From: Caldilineaceae bacterium bin5
GTDB taxonomy: Bacteria; Chloroflexota; Anaerolineae; Caldilineales; Caldilineaceae
DNA: 64,000 nucleotides
Direction: 5' to 3'
Assembly: GCA_002238445.1 (NCBI GenBank)
Contig: MPML01000002.1
Coordinates: 62,001-126,000 of the forward strand
The first letter of the stretch is position 1. Each line of letters starts with the position of its first letter. This document shows, one piece after another, positions 35,142 through 44,541 of the stretch. The notes below the pieces were generated by a model, which saw nothing but the letters and a program-made list of their open reading frames with translations, did not search any database and was not told the origin of the DNA. A program made the position numbers and the translations under genes.

Positions 35142-35901
35142 GCCTGAATCGGTAGGGGGCCCCTTGTGGGCGCCCTTAGTCGGCTACCGAGGCTTCCCAA
35201 TTCAGATACAATTGCACCGGCCCTGAAAAGCCATTACTCTCGCCTAAAGGAAAACTGAACGCGAGTGAGGGCTGCTGTAAGTCTGTGAATGGCCCATATT
35301 TCAACTGCCCATAACCCATCAAAGACGGCGAAAAAACGTTTGCGAAGAAAAGCACACAGGTCCAAAAAAAAGAAATCCCGTCGACCTGGGTCGACCTGGG
35401 TCGACTTGGGTCGACTTGGGTCGACCTAACCTGCCCTGAACCTGGGCAATTCCATCGAAGTGGGACAAAGCTTCGTGAGGCCGTCTGAATCGGTAGAGGC
35501 GCCCCTGGAGATCGCCCTTCGCAGGCTACTGCGGCGTCCGAATTTGGATGCGATTGCACTGGCTATGAGAAGCCATTACTCTCGCCATAAGAAAAACTGA
35601 ACGCGAACCAGGGCTGCTGTAAGTCTGTGAATGGCGCATATTGCAACTGCCCATAACCCTTCGAAGACGACGAAGAAACGTTTGCGAAGAAAAGCGCACG
35701 AGTCCAAAAAAAAGAAAACCCGTCGACCTGGATCGACCTGGATCGACTTAGATCGACTTGGATCGACTTGGATCGACCTAACCTGCCCTGAACCTGGGCG
35801 AATCCATCGAAGTGGGACCAAGCTTCTTGAGGCCGCCTGAACGGGGTAGGGGCGCCCTTCGTGGGCTATTTCGGAGTCCGAATTCAGATGCGCTTGCACT
35901 G
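35142..35901 (+). repeat. tandem duplication of a roughly 345-bp unit with internal 10-bp repeats
   Basis: Unit A runs 35142-35482, unit B 35483-35834, and a partial unit C 35835-35901. All start with (G)CTGAAxxGGTAG. A and B share long identical stretches, for example AGGGCTGCTGTAAGTCTGTG and ACGTTTGCGAAGAAAAGC. Each full unit has a run of 10-bp repeats: five in A at about 35388-35437 (GTCGACCTGG type) and six in B at about 35732-35791 (ATCGACCTGG/ATCGACTTGG type after a first GTCGAC). After the run both continue CCTAACCTGCCCTGAACCTG. Confidence 0.85.
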
Positions 35902-36448
35902 TTCCCAATTCCCGTATGCCTCGATACCGAGAAGAGTTCTAAGCTACTGCGCCGAAGTCTTTCTGCTGTTTGCCGGCGTGCTGCTCTTGCAGGGCGTCCT
36001 CCTGGTGTTGCGGCTGAATCCACTGGTGGCCGGTGTGCTTAGCGGGGCCGGTCTATCAAAAGGCGTCTATCATCTATGGCTGCTGGGAACGGTCGATTTG
36101 CCGCTGGTCATTTACTACACGGGAACTCTGGGGTCGTCCGCACAGGCCACGCTTATGATGCGCTGGCTGGGGCTGGGGCTGCGGCTGGAGTCGGTGGAGG
36201 GAGGCCGCGTTGGTTACGGTCGAGCGTTGCTGCGTTCGTTGGTGATGCTGATCCCATTTGAAGTGAATCATTTCTTTCTGGTGTGGGCCAACACGCCACA
36301 GGGCATGCCTACGCTTCTGGGGCTCCAATACACGGTTGTCGGTATATTGATCTTGCTGTACATGGTGACGGCTGTGCTGTCGCCGCGACGGCAGAGCCTC
36401 CATGACCGGGTTGCAGGCACAGTTGTGGTCACCACGCGTACGCCGTAA
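35888..36448 (+). CDS. RDD family membrane protein
   Basis: This protein of about 186 residues has an RDD-type first segment 'IPRRVLSYCAEVFLLFAGVLLLQG', four predicted transmembrane helices and a C-terminal 'RQSLHDRVAGTVVV', the RDD family ending. The family often takes part in transport or osmotic stress, but this gene's role is unknown. The ATG at 35888 lies inside the partial tandem repeat unit C (35835-35901), so the first few residues may be repeat-derived. A GTG or later codon could also be used; no clear Shine-Dalgarno is seen. Confidence 0.75.
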   Translation: MRLHCSQFPYASIPRRVLSYCAEVFLLFAGVLLLQGVLLVLRLNPLVAGVLSGAGLSKGVYHLWLLGTVDLPLVIYYTGTLGSSAQATLMMRWLGLGLRLESVEGGRVGYGRALLRSLVMLIPFEVNHFFLVWANTPQGMPTLLGLQYTVVGILILLYMVTAVLSPRRQSLHDRVAGTVVVTTRTP

Positions 36449-36485
36449 AGGGGTCAACTCGGCGTGCATGCTCGTTTGGCGTTGC

Positions 36486-36514
36486 TTGACCTTATTCAGC
36501 CGGTGCGCTATAAT
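36486..36514 (+). promoter_or_regulatory. promoter of the cox operon
   Basis: TTGACC (36486-36491), exactly 17 bases, and a perfect TATAAT (36509-36514). It leaves a leader of about 205 bases before coxG, which contains a GC-rich inverted-repeat-like patch (GCCGGGCCGGAACCC...CGCCCGGCGGCGGGCC, 36559-36600). Confidence 0.75.
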
Positions 36515-36724
36515 CTGGCGAATCATATCCGGAACGGAATCTCCCTATCCTCACTGCCGGGCCGGAACCCAAGTCGGCGACACGCCCGGCGGCGGGCCAG
36601 CACCGATTTTGACAAGTATTTGACGGATGTGTTTCTTCCTCCACTCGCGGTATAGAAGAATCTGTCAAAGCCACTGCTGAGTCGAGAGAACACAATACCT
36701 TAGCAAGAAAGAGCACTTTCTAAA

Positions 36725-37483
36725 ATGGTCAAATTGGCGGGTACTCACAGTTTTGACGCACCCAAGAACGAGGTTTGGGAGGCGCTCCTGGATCCCGATG
36801 TGTTGTCCCGAATCTTGCCCGGCTGCAAGCAGTTGGATAGGACCGCGGACAACGAATTCAAAGGCGAGATCAGCATCCGCGTGGGGCCGGTGCAAGGCAC
36901 CTTCAATGGGACGGTCAAACTGAGTGATGTAGACCCTCCCAATGGCTACCAGATGGAGATTGCCGGCCAGGGACGGCCAGGATTCGTAAAGGGCGTGGGC
37001 ACGCTGCGTCTGGAGGGCGACCAACCTACAACGATGCACTATGATGGCGATGCACAGCTGAGCGGTCGAATTGCCAGTGTGGGCCAGCGCCTGGTGGACA
37101 GCACCGCGCGTTCGCTGACGCGCCAGGGTTTGCAGTCGCTCGAAGGCATCATCGCCGCGCGTCTCCAGCCGGCGGAGCCGGCACCTGAGGAGAGCGGCGC
37201 CGCGCCGGCAGGAGCAAACGGCACAGCAGCGGCCGCAGACCCGAACGCCGACGGCAGCGCGCGGGCGCCCGCTCCTAGGGGACAGTCCACTGAAAAAACT
37301 GCACAACCGGAGGTCGCAACACCCTCGACAATGGAGGTTGGCATCAACGTTGCCAAGGACGTCGTTACCGATCTTGCGCAGGAGATGCAAATCAGTAGCA
37401 GCGGGCGCAAAGTACTCTACATACTGGCCGGTTTTGCCGCCGTTGTGTGGATGTGGCGTCAGCTTTTCGGCAAGGCTAAATAG
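36725..37483 (+). CDS. coxG: CoxG-like SRPBCC protein (CO dehydrogenase subunit G family)
   Basis: This 252-residue protein has the SRPBCC/CoxG domain at 1-150 ('[29 protein letters not shown]', with '[18 protein letters not shown]' and 'GEGTARLS'-like '[19 protein letters not shown]'). A variable Ala/Pro-rich linker follows and a C-terminal transmembrane helix ends it (about 228-247, '[15 protein letters not shown]'). CoxG proteins help recruit the Mo-Cu/Mo dehydrogenase complex to the membrane. It is first in the cox gene cluster. Confidence 0.9.
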   Translation: MVKLAGTHSFDAPKNEVWEALLDPDVLSRILPGCKQLDRTADNEFKGEISIRVGPVQGTFNGTVKLSDVDPPNGYQMEIAGQGRPGFVKGVGTLRLEGDQPTTMHYDGDAQLSGRIASVGQRLVDSTARSLTRQGLQSLEGIIAARLQPAEPAPEESGAAPAGANGTAAAADPNADGSARAPAPRGQSTEKTAQPEVATPSTMEVGINVAKDVVTDLAQEMQISSSGRKVLYILAGFAAVVWMWRQLFGKAK

Positions 37484-37523
37484 TTTAGTATTTTTACAGA
37501 ACTCCAAAAGGGGAGGAAGCTCT

Positions 37524-37991
37524 ATGGGTATATCCATCGAACTGGAGGTCAATGGCGCAAGCGTCAGTGAGGAGGTTGAGCCAAGGCTGCTTCTCGCGCA
37601 TTTGCTGCGTGAAGAACTGGGGCTGACCGGCACGAAGATTGGCTGCGACACGAGCCAGTGCGGGTCATGCACGATTTTACTCGATGGGCAGGCGGTCAAG
37701 TCATGTACGGTGCTGGCGGTCCAGGCAGACGGCAGCGAAATTACGACGATCGAGGGCTTGGCCAACGGGGAATATCATCCTATGCAGCAGGCCTTCTGGG
37801 ACAACCATGGGCTGCAGTGCGGCTTCTGCACGCCGGGCATGATAATTTCCTGCGTCGACCTGCTGAGCACGAACCCGCAGCCGAGCGAAGATGAGATTCG
37901 CCACGGTCTGGAGGGGAATCTGTGCCGCTGTACCGGATATCACAATATCGTACGCGCGGTGCAAACTGCCGCCGAGACGATGAACGGCTAA
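37524..37991 (+). CDS. coxS: (2Fe-2S)-binding small subunit of a xanthine/CO dehydrogenase-type enzyme
   Basis: This 155-residue protein has two [2Fe-2S] domains. The plant-type ferredoxin cluster is at C41, C46, C49 and C61 ('[16 protein letters not shown]'). The helical domain cluster is at C99, C102, C134 and C136 ('[10 protein letters not shown]' and 'NLCRCTGY'). It carries electrons from the Mo site to the FAD subunit. The ATG at 37524 has AAGGGGAGG upstream; upstream frame extension is not family-like. It follows coxG by 40 bases and precedes coxL by 15. Confidence 0.95.
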   Translation: MGISIELEVNGASVSEEVEPRLLLAHLLREELGLTGTKIGCDTSQCGSCTILLDGQAVKSCTVLAVQADGSEITTIEGLANGEYHPMQQAFWDNHGLQCGFCTPGMIISCVDLLSTNPQPSEDEIRHGLEGNLCRCTGYHNIVRAVQTAAETMNG

Positions 37992-38006
37992 GGGAGGAAC
38001 TGGAAT

Positions 38007-40364
38007 ATGGCAGGTGAAAGCAACGGCGCGGCTGGATTCGGTTCATCCATCCGCCGACGAGAGGATCCCGAGCTGATTACCGGCCGGGCCAAATACACGG
38101 ATGATTTGAAGCTGGCAGGCATGGTCTACTGCACGATATTGCGAAGCGACTATGCCCACGCCGGGATTAACAGCATCGACACCAGCGAAGCCGAGGCATT
38201 GGATGGCGTGCTGGGCGTCTACACAGCCAAGGACATCGAAGCGAGCGGCGTTCCCGGCGGCGTACCGGTCGGCTGGCTGCTGCCGGGATTGAAGACTCCC
38301 GAACACTTCATGCTGGCGAAGGACACGACGCGCTACGTCGGTGACGGAGTGGCGATCGTTGTCGCCGAAGATCAATACACGGCGCACGACGCGCTCGAAT
38401 TGATCTATGTCGATTACGATCCGCGCGACGGAATCGCGGACCCCAAAAAGGCGACTGCGGACGGCGCGCCGCTCGTGCATGACGATGCCCCCAACAATAT
38501 CGCCTTCGACTGGGAAATTGGCGACAAGGAGAGCACGGACGCCGCCTTTGCCAACGCTGCGCACGTCGCCAGCCTGGATATCGTCAACAACCGCCTGATT
38601 CCCAATGCGATGGAGCCGCGCGCCGCGCTTGCCGACTACAACGACATCACCGGCGAGCTGGTGCTCTACATGACGACCCAAAATCCCCATATCCACCGCC
38701 TGCTGATGAGTCTGGCCTCGCTGGGCTTGCCCGAACACAAGATCCGGGTCATTGCGCCGGAGGTTGGCGGTGGTTTCGGCAGCAAGATTCATCACTACGC
38801 GGATGAGGCAATCGCGGCGTGGGCCTCGATGCAGGTCGGCCGCCCGGTCAAATGGACAGCGACCCGTACCGAGACCTATATCACTGACGCGCATGGCCGC
38901 GACCACGTGACACACGGTGAGATGGCGATAGACGCTGACGGCAGATTCATTGGTCTGCGGGTCGACACCTACGCGGCGATGGGCGCCTATCTGTCCACAT
39001 TCGCGCCGGCTGTACCCACCTATCTCTACGGCACGCTCATGTCCGGCGAGTATGACCTGCCGGCAATCTATTGCCATGTGTATGGCGTGTTCACCCATAC
39101 GGTCCCCGTTGACGCCTACCGCGGCGCCGGCCGGCCAGAAGCCACGTTCATCGTCGAGCGCTTGGTGGATGAGGCGGCCCGTGTCACCGGCATCGATCCA
39201 GTTGAGATTCGCCGACGCAATTTCGTTGCGCCGGACAACTTCCCATACCAGACACAGGTTGCGCTTGCGTATGATAGCGGCAACTATGAGGGTGCCCTGG
39301 ACAAGGCACTGGAGGCGATCGGATACGACGACTTCCGCACGGAGCAGGCAGCGGCCAGAGAACAGGGCAAGTACCTGGGTCTTGGCCTTTCAACCTACAT
39401 CGAGGCTTGCGGTCTGGCGCCGTCGGCAGTAGTTGGTTCGCTTGGCGCCCAGGCAGGTCAGTGGGAAAGCGCGGTCGTGCGGGTCCACGCCACCGGCAAG
39501 GTGACGGTCTACAGCGGCTGTTCCGGCCACGGTCAGGGCCACGAGACCACCTTCGCGCAGATCGTAGCCAGCGCGCTGGGTGTTCCCTACGATGACATCG
39601 ACGTGGTCGAGGGCGATACCGGCTCCATGCCGCACGGCTGGGGCACATATGGCAGCCGCAGCGCGGCCACGGGCGGCAGCGCGATCGCTTCCGCGGCAGA
39701 GAAGGTTGTGGACAAAGCGCGTACAATTGCCGCGCACCTGCTGGAGGCCGCCGAAGAGGACATCGAGTTTGAAGATGGGAATTTCTTTGTCAAAGGTTCC
39801 CCGGACCAGAGTCAGTCTCTGCCCGATGTAGCGTTGCAGGCCTACCTGGCCCACAACCTGCCCAAGGGGATCGAGCCGGCGCTGGAGGCGACCAGCTTCT
39901 ACGATCCGGCCAACTTCGTCTACCCCTTCGGCACGCACATCGCGATCGTCGAAGTCTGCTCACAGACGGGTAATGTTACATTGCAGCGCTATCTGGCGGT
40001 CGACGACGTGGGCAACGTTATCAACCCGATGATTGTGGATGGACAGGTACACGGTGGCATCGCCCAGGGCATCGGGCAGTCTCTGTATGAGACCGCGGTA
40101 TACGACGACGGCGCCAATCTGCTCAGCGGCACGATGTTGGACTATGCAGTGCCCAAGGCGCACTTCATGCCCTCCTTTGAAACCGACCGTACAGTGACGC
40201 CCTGCCCGCACAACCCGCTGGGCGTCAAAGGTGTCGGTGAAGCTGGCTCGATCGCCTCTCCGGCAGCGGTAGTCAACGCGGTTGTCGACGCGCTGTCTCC
40301 CTTCGGCGTCACCCACATCGACATGCCGGTGACATCGGAGAAGGTCTGGAACGCAATGAAATAG
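38007..40364 (+). CDS. coxL: molybdopterin-binding large subunit, form II CO dehydrogenase-like
   Basis: This 785-residue Mo hydroxylase has the motif 'AYRGAGR' at 370-376, which marks form II/xanthine-dehydrogenase-like members rather than the true form I CODH (AYxCSFR). 'GVGEAGS' holds the catalytic E745. '[14 protein letters not shown]' and '[16 protein letters not shown]' are Mo-cofactor contacts. CO oxidation cannot be assumed; many form II enzymes use other substrates. It is the catalytic subunit of the coxSLM trimer. Confidence 0.93.
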   Translation: MAGESNGAAGFGSSIRRREDPELITGRAKYTDDLKLAGMVYCTILRSDYAHAGINSIDTSEAEALDGVLGVYTAKDIEASGVPGGVPVGWLLPGLKTPEHFMLAKDTTRYVGDGVAIVVAEDQYTAHDALELIYVDYDPRDGIADPKKATADGAPLVHDDAPNNIAFDWEIGDKESTDAAFANAAHVASLDIVNNRLIPNAMEPRAALADYNDITGELVLYMTTQNPHIHRLLMSLASLGLPEHKIRVIAPEVGGGFGSKIHHYADEAIAAWASMQVGRPVKWTATRTETYITDAHGRDHVTHGEMAIDADGRFIGLRVDTYAAMGAYLSTFAPAVPTYLYGTLMSGEYDLPAIYCHVYGVFTHTVPVDAYRGAGRPEATFIVERLVDEAARVTGIDPVEIRRRNFVAPDNFPYQTQVALAYDSGNYEGALDKALEAIGYDDFRTEQAAAREQGKYLGLGLSTYIEACGLAPSAVVGSLGAQAGQWESAVVRVHATGKVTVYSGCSGHGQGHETTFAQIVASALGVPYDDIDVVEGDTGSMPHGWGTYGSRSAATGGSAIASAAEKVVDKARTIAAHLLEAAEEDIEFEDGNFFVKGSPDQSQSLPDVALQAYLAHNLPKGIEPALEATSFYDPANFVYPFGTHIAIVEVCSQTGNVTLQRYLAVDDVGNVINPMIVDGQVHGGIAQGIGQSLYETAVYDDGANLLSGTMLDYAVPKAHFMPSFETDRTVTPCPHNPLGVKGVGEAGSIASPAAVVNAVVDALSPFGVTHIDMPVTSEKVWNAMK

Positions 40365-40452
40365 GTTTCGGTTTCTCGTGTTTCGTAACTACCTCTTTCG
40401 CAGAGGCTAACTGAAGACGAGAAATTCAAAACGCACAACTGGAGTAAAACGA

Positions 40453-41310
40453 ATGTTCCCATCCAAATTCGATTATCATCGCCCGTCCTCTGTACAGGAG
40501 GCGGTTCAGATTCTTTCCGATAACCCGGACGCCAAAGTACTGGCCGGCGGCCACAGCTTGATCCCGGTGATGAAGTTGCGGTTGGCCACACCTTCGGCGC
40601 TGATCGATATCGGACGAATAGACGCATTGAAGGGCATCAGCCGCGCCAACGGCAGTCTGCGTATCGGCGCCTGTGTCACCTACAATGAGATCGCCAACTC
40701 TGGAGTTGTGCAGGATGCTGCGCCGTTGTTGGCGGAGGCGGCCGGCCAGATCGGTGACCGCCAGGTCCGCTACCGCGGCACGATCGGCGGCAACCTTTCA
40801 CACGCCGACCCAGCTTCGGATCTGCCGGCAGCGGCCTTGGCGCTAGGCGCGACGTTACACGTGTCGGGTCCCAACGGCAGCCGCTCCGTCAGCGCTTCCG
40901 AGTTCTTCGTCGATCTGATGATGACCTCATTGCAAGCGGATGAGATCCTGACAGAGGTTGAAATTTCGGCGGCTTCGGCGGGAACCGGTTCCGCCTACGT
41001 GAAATTCGAACATCCGGCGTCTGGTTACGCGCTGTGCGGTGCCGCGGCGGTCGTCACACGCGGCGCCGGCGGCAGCTGCACCGGCGCCAGCCTCTGCTTC
41101 AACGGCGTTTCCGCGACTGCGGTGTCTGCGAACGGAGTGGCTGCGAGCCTGGTCGGCTCTGATCTGAGCGACGGGGCGGTAGAGAGTGCGGTCAGCAACC
41201 TGTCGATTCCCGACGCGGCCGGCGACATGTTTGCCTCGGCCGGATATCGGCAGGAACTGGCCAAGGCGATTGGCGCGCAGGCACTGCGCACAGCCAGAGA
41301 TAGAGCGTAA
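40453..41310 (+). CDS. coxM: FAD-binding medium subunit of the CO/xanthine dehydrogenase-type enzyme
   Basis: This 285-residue protein has the VAO-type FAD domain: '[24 protein letters not shown]' (about 36-59) and '[24 protein letters not shown]' (about 110-133), followed by the CO_deh_flav_C domain. It transfers electrons from the Fe-S subunit to the acceptor. It starts 88 bases after coxL. The gene order S-L-M differs from the M-S-L of Oligotropha but is common in other phyla. Confidence 0.94.
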   Translation: MFPSKFDYHRPSSVQEAVQILSDNPDAKVLAGGHSLIPVMKLRLATPSALIDIGRIDALKGISRANGSLRIGACVTYNEIANSGVVQDAAPLLAEAAGQIGDRQVRYRGTIGGNLSHADPASDLPAAALALGATLHVSGPNGSRSVSASEFFVDLMMTSLQADEILTEVEISAASAGTGSAYVKFEHPASGYALCGAAAVVTRGAGGSCTGASLCFNGVSATAVSANGVAASLVGSDLSDGAVESAVSNLSIPDAAGDMFASAGYRQELAKAIGAQALRTARDRA

Positions 41311-41387
41311 ACAGCAGTTTCCAGTGGACAGTGGCTGGTGGCCAGGTGATGCTTAGGCCACTGGTCCCTGTCCGCTGAACAGCCAGG

Positions 41388-41933
41388 ATGATGCGCCTCA
41401 TCGTGATCGGCGTCAGCGGCTCCGGCAAGACAACGCTGGCGCGGCAAATAGCCCGGACTTTGGCTCTGCCTCACGTTGAACTGGATGCGTTGTACTGGGA
41501 TGCGAACTGGCAGGCCGCTTCCAGGCCTGTTTTTCGCGGTCGCGTGCAGAAAGCAACGGCAGGGGACGCCTGGGTCGTTGACGGCAACTACAGCCAAAGC
41601 CGGGATATCGTCTGGAGCCGTGCCACGCATCTTGCCTGGTTGGACTACGGTTTGATCGAGGTGATGGGGCGTGTCCTGTGGCGCACGGCATGCCGTCTCT
41701 TCTTGCAGCAGGAGTTGTGGAACGGAAATCGCGAGTCAGTCCGCGGCATTTTCGGACGCGACAGCATCATATGGTATGCGTTCTCAAGCCATCGAAGGCA
41801 CCGAGAGAAGTATTTGCCGCTTCTGTCGAGCGAAGAGTTCAGTCACCTGACTGTATACCAGTTCAAAAGGCCGCGGGAAGCCTCGGTCTGGCTGCAGTCA
41901 CTAAATCAACCTAACCCAGCGGCGCCTCAATGA
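41388..41933 (+). CDS. P-loop adenylate-kinase-like protein (FlaR-like)
   Basis: This 181-residue protein starts with a Walker A 'VIGVSGSGKTTLARQIA' and continues 'PHVELDALYWDANW', the pattern of the topology-modulation/FlaR-like adenylate-kinase relatives found in many bacteria. 'DAWVVDGNYSQSRDIVWSRA' and 'LAWLDYGLIEVMGRV' fit that family. The function is unknown. It starts 77 bases after coxM, and its end overlaps coxD by four bases, so it seems to be an operon member. A second ATG three bases later is equally good. Confidence 0.8.
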   Translation: MMRLIVIGVSGSGKTTLARQIARTLALPHVELDALYWDANWQAASRPVFRGRVQKATAGDAWVVDGNYSQSRDIVWSRATHLAWLDYGLIEVMGRVLWRTACRLFLQQELWNGNRESVRGIFGRDSIIWYAFSSHRRHREKYLPLLSSEEFSHLTVYQFKRPREASVWLQSLNQPNPAAPQ

Positions 41934-42901
41934 CCACTCCGATACAGTTGCCCTCCGTAGAATCCGTCGCCGAAGCCCTGCGTACGAAAGCGTATATCGC
42001 GGACCACAGCCTGGCGACGGCAGTTTTCCTTGCGCTCAAACTTAATCGCCCATTATTCCTGGAGGGGGAGGCAGGCGTCGGCAAGACCGAAGTCGCGAAG
42101 ATATTGTCGCAGATGCTTGACACGCGGCTGATCCGGCTGCAGTGTTACGAGGGTCTGGATGTCAGCACGGCGGTGTATGAATGGAATTATGCCCGCCAGA
42201 TGCTCCAGATTCGGCTGATGGAAGCAACCGGGCCCGGCTCGGACACACCGGCGGATTCTGATGCACGCACGGACAAGGGGTTGCGAGAGTCGGCAGTCCA
42301 GGATCTTTTCAGCGACACTTTTTTGCTGCGCCGGCCGCTGTTGCAGGCGATAGACAGCCGCGGGCAGCAGAACGGGAAAGCCCCGATTCTGTTGATCGAT
42401 GAGCTGGACCGGGCCGACGAGGAGTTTGAAGCTTTTCTGTTGGAGGTTCTAAGCGACTTTCAGATTACGATCCCCGAGATCGGGACGATTCAGGCGGCAG
42501 TGCCGCCGGTGGTGGTCATTACTTCCAACCGAACGCGCGAGATTCACGACGCGCTGAAACGACGCTGCCTCTACCACTGGATCGACTACCCCAGCTTTGA
42601 GAAGGAGTATACGATCCTGCGCGCGAAGGCGCCGGACGCTTCGGAGAGGCTGTCAAGAGAAGTCGTGGGATTTGTGCAGGAGTTGCGGCGCGGAGAGCTG
42701 TACAAGTTCCCTGGGGTCGCGGAGACGCTGGATTGGATGAATGCCCTGACCGCGCTCGATCAGGAGGAGCTTACCGAGGACGTGGTGGACGAAACTCTGG
42801 GCGTGCTCCTCAAGTACAGGGACGATATCGAGAAGGTGCAGGGGCAAACCGTCCGCGAAATCGTTCAGGTGCTGCGCAAGTCTGCAGCGGTTAATAAATA
42901 G
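41930..42901 (+). CDS. coxD: MoxR-type AAA+ ATPase (CoxD-like)
   Basis: This 323-residue AAA+ protein has Walker A 'GEAGVGKTEVAK' (46-57), Walker B 'LLIDELDRADEEFEAFLLEVLSD' and 'VVVITSNRTREIHDALKRRC' with sensor 1 and the arginine finger. MoxR-type ATPases with a VWA partner insert metal or mature the dehydrogenase; CoxD/CoxE in Oligotropha mature the Mo-Cu site. The start overlaps the previous stop (ATGA), and the stop overlaps the next GTG by one base. Confidence 0.92.
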   Translation: MTTPIQLPSVESVAEALRTKAYIADHSLATAVFLALKLNRPLFLEGEAGVGKTEVAKILSQMLDTRLIRLQCYEGLDVSTAVYEWNYARQMLQIRLMEATGPGSDTPADSDARTDKGLRESAVQDLFSDTFLLRRPLLQAIDSRGQQNGKAPILLIDELDRADEEFEAFLLEVLSDFQITIPEIGTIQAAVPPVVVITSNRTREIHDALKRRCLYHWIDYPSFEKEYTILRAKAPDASERLSREVVGFVQELRRGELYKFPGVAETLDWMNALTALDQEELTEDVVDETLGVLLKYRDDIEKVQGQTVREIVQVLRKSAAVNK

Positions 42902-44088
42902 TGCAGTCGCAAACCATTATCTCCTCGCCGCCATCCACAGGGGCTGATGGCAACTTCCTCCAGAACATGCTGTTGTTTGCCCGCCTGCTGCGCGGGCTGA
43001 GCATCCCTGTTACGCCAACACAGATTCTCGATTTGGTGGAGGCGCTAACGCAGATCGATCTGCGGGTCCGAGCGCAGGCGCGCGACGCGGCCAGAGCCGT
43101 TTTGGTCAGCCGGCAGGAGCATCTGGAGCTGTTCGATGAGGCGTTTGACCTGTTTTGGAGGGCGAGAGAGAGGCAGGAGCTTGCCCGCATCAATCTTGGC
43201 GAACTGCTGCAACGCACGCCGCAGGGCGAGATCCAGTACCGCCTGATTCAGGCCAATCGCGACCAGAAGAAGGACAGCCCACCGGTCGACGAAGAGCCTC
43301 TCGTCGAGAAAATCTACACTTACAGCAGCGCCGAAGCCCTTCGTAGCAGGGATTTTGCGACGATGACCGAGTACGAGCTGCAGCAGGTAAAAGTGTTCAT
43401 GGAACAGTTGCAGTGGTCACCGGCAGAACGGCGCACGCGGCGCCGTGTTCCCGCCAGCAACGGGGACTTGGTCGACCTGCGGCGGTCGCTGCGTCAGAAT
43501 GTACGCTACGGAGGCGAGCCGCTGGTTATCGCGAGGCGTCAACGGAAGACCAGAAGGCGCCCGATAATCGCGCTGGCAGACATAAGTGGATCAATGGATC
43601 GTTACAGCAGAGTGTTGTTGCAGTTTCTGTATTCGATCACGCACGCCCTGGACAGGGTTGAGGCCTTTGTCTTCAGTACGCGGTTGACGCGCATCACGCG
43701 TCATCTGCGGCGGCGAGACATCGACTTGGCTTTGGACCAGACTGCGGAGGCTGTAGATGATTGGGCCGGCGGCACACGCATTGGCGAAGCGATCCGCGCC
43801 TTCAATTTCGACTGGGCGCGGCGCGTTTGCGGCCAGGGAGCTATAGTTCTCGTTATCAGCGATGGCTGGGACAGGGGCGATCCGCAGTTGCTGGGGGAGG
43901 AGATGGGCCGCCTGCAGCGGAGTTGTCATCGTCTGATCTGGCTGAATCCTCTGCTGGGTTCGCCTAGCTACGAACCGCTGACACGGGGGATAATGGCGGC
44001 GCTGCCGCATACGGACGAGTTCCTGCCGGTTCACAATTTGATTAGTTTGGAACAACTGGCGAAGGTGATGGCGGAAGCGCAGTCTTGA
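42901..44088 (+). CDS. coxE: VWA-domain protein (CoxE-like)
   Basis: This 395-residue protein has a helical N-terminus and a von Willebrand A domain with the MIDAS motif 'ADISGSMDRYS' (D227-S229-S231) and 'GGTRIGEAIRAFN'. It pairs with the MoxR-type ATPase, and the two probably act as a maturation complex for the Mo enzyme. It starts at a GTG that shares one base with the coxD stop codon. Confidence 0.93.
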   Translation: MQSQTIISSPPSTGADGNFLQNMLLFARLLRGLSIPVTPTQILDLVEALTQIDLRVRAQARDAARAVLVSRQEHLELFDEAFDLFWRARERQELARINLGELLQRTPQGEIQYRLIQANRDQKKDSPPVDEEPLVEKIYTYSSAEALRSRDFATMTEYELQQVKVFMEQLQWSPAERRTRRRVPASNGDLVDLRRSLRQNVRYGGEPLVIARRQRKTRRRPIIALADISGSMDRYSRVLLQFLYSITHALDRVEAFVFSTRLTRITRHLRRRDIDLALDQTAEAVDDWAGGTRIGEAIRAFNFDWARRVCGQGAIVLVISDGWDRGDPQLLGEEMGRLQRSCHRLIWLNPLLGSPSYEPLTRGIMAALPHTDEFLPVHNLISLEQLAKVMAEAQS

Positions 44089-44209
44089 GGGAATGTATGG
44101 TCTGTGCCGAAGGCGACCGGACGTTTGGCAAGATGCGGAGCGCTGCAGAAATTGTAGTCTTTTGTGGGCGGCGCGCAGTAACCTGGATTAGCGGAAGGCA
44201 GGTCCTAAG

Positions 44210-44524
44210 ATGAAAGAGATCCTGGCTGACATCGAGAACTGGCAGCAGGCCGGCAAGCAGGTTGCGCTAGCGACGGTGGTGGAGGTGTACGGTTCGGCGC
44301 CGCGGCCTTTGGGCGCGAAGCTGGCCGTATCGGAAGACGGCGCGATGGTAGGATCTGTGAGCGGCGGCTGCGTTGAAAGCGCCACCTTACAGGAAGCGCT
44401 GGAGGTGTTGTCATCCGGCAAACCGCGTCTTGTCTCCTACGGTATTGCCGATGAGACGGCCTGGGAGGTGGGTCTGGCCTGTGGGGGCACGATCGAAGTA
44501 TTCATAGAGCCTTTGGATTGGTAG
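44210..44524 (+). CDS. XdhC/CoxI family protein, N-terminal-domain type
   Basis: This 104-residue protein is made only of the XdhC_CoxI domain: 'GKQVALATVVEVYGSAPRPLGAKLAVSEDGAMVGSVSGGCVE', in pieces, and 'GLACGGTIEVFIEPLD'. XdhC proteins bind Mo-cofactor and insert it in the sulfurated form into XDH-type enzymes. The cysteine in 'SGGCVE' and 'GLACGGT' are the usual conserved ones. The C-terminal Rossmann domain sits in the next gene. It ends next to the second XdhC gene. Confidence 0.92.
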   Translation: MKEILADIENWQQAGKQVALATVVEVYGSAPRPLGAKLAVSEDGAMVGSVSGGCVESATLQEALEVLSSGKPRLVSYGIADETAWEVGLACGGTIEVFIEPLDW

Positions 44525-44541
44525 CAACTGGAAGGGATAGA

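Larger units (their letters stand above)
34186..35887. other. 1.7-kb gene-poor repeat zone
   Basis: Between the enolase-superfamily gene and the RDD gene there is no intact recognisable gene. It holds repeat copy 4 (34481-34559, arms to about 34440 and 34668), an ISAs1-like transposase fragment (34874-35137), and a tandem duplication (35142-35901). The rest (34186-34440, 34670-34873) shows nothing clear. Two related minus-strand open frames (35176-35559 and 35576-35908) fall entirely in the tandem repeat and differ by a frameshift, so I do not call them. Confidence 0.6.

Noticed and set aside
35388..35791. CRISPR-like array from the 10-bp repeats
   Set aside because: The units are contiguous 10-mers without spacers, and no cas genes are present.
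35176..35908. Two related minus-strand open frames in the tandem repeat
   Set aside because: They are products of the DNA duplication, diverge by a frameshift and have no coding-like pattern.
38043..39098. 351-residue minus-strand open frame over coxL
   Set aside because: Antisense shadow of coxL, whose motifs are clear on the plus strand.
38007..40364. True (form I) carbon monoxide dehydrogenase
   Set aside because: The active-site loop is AYRGAGR, not AYxCSFR, so CO oxidation is not supported.
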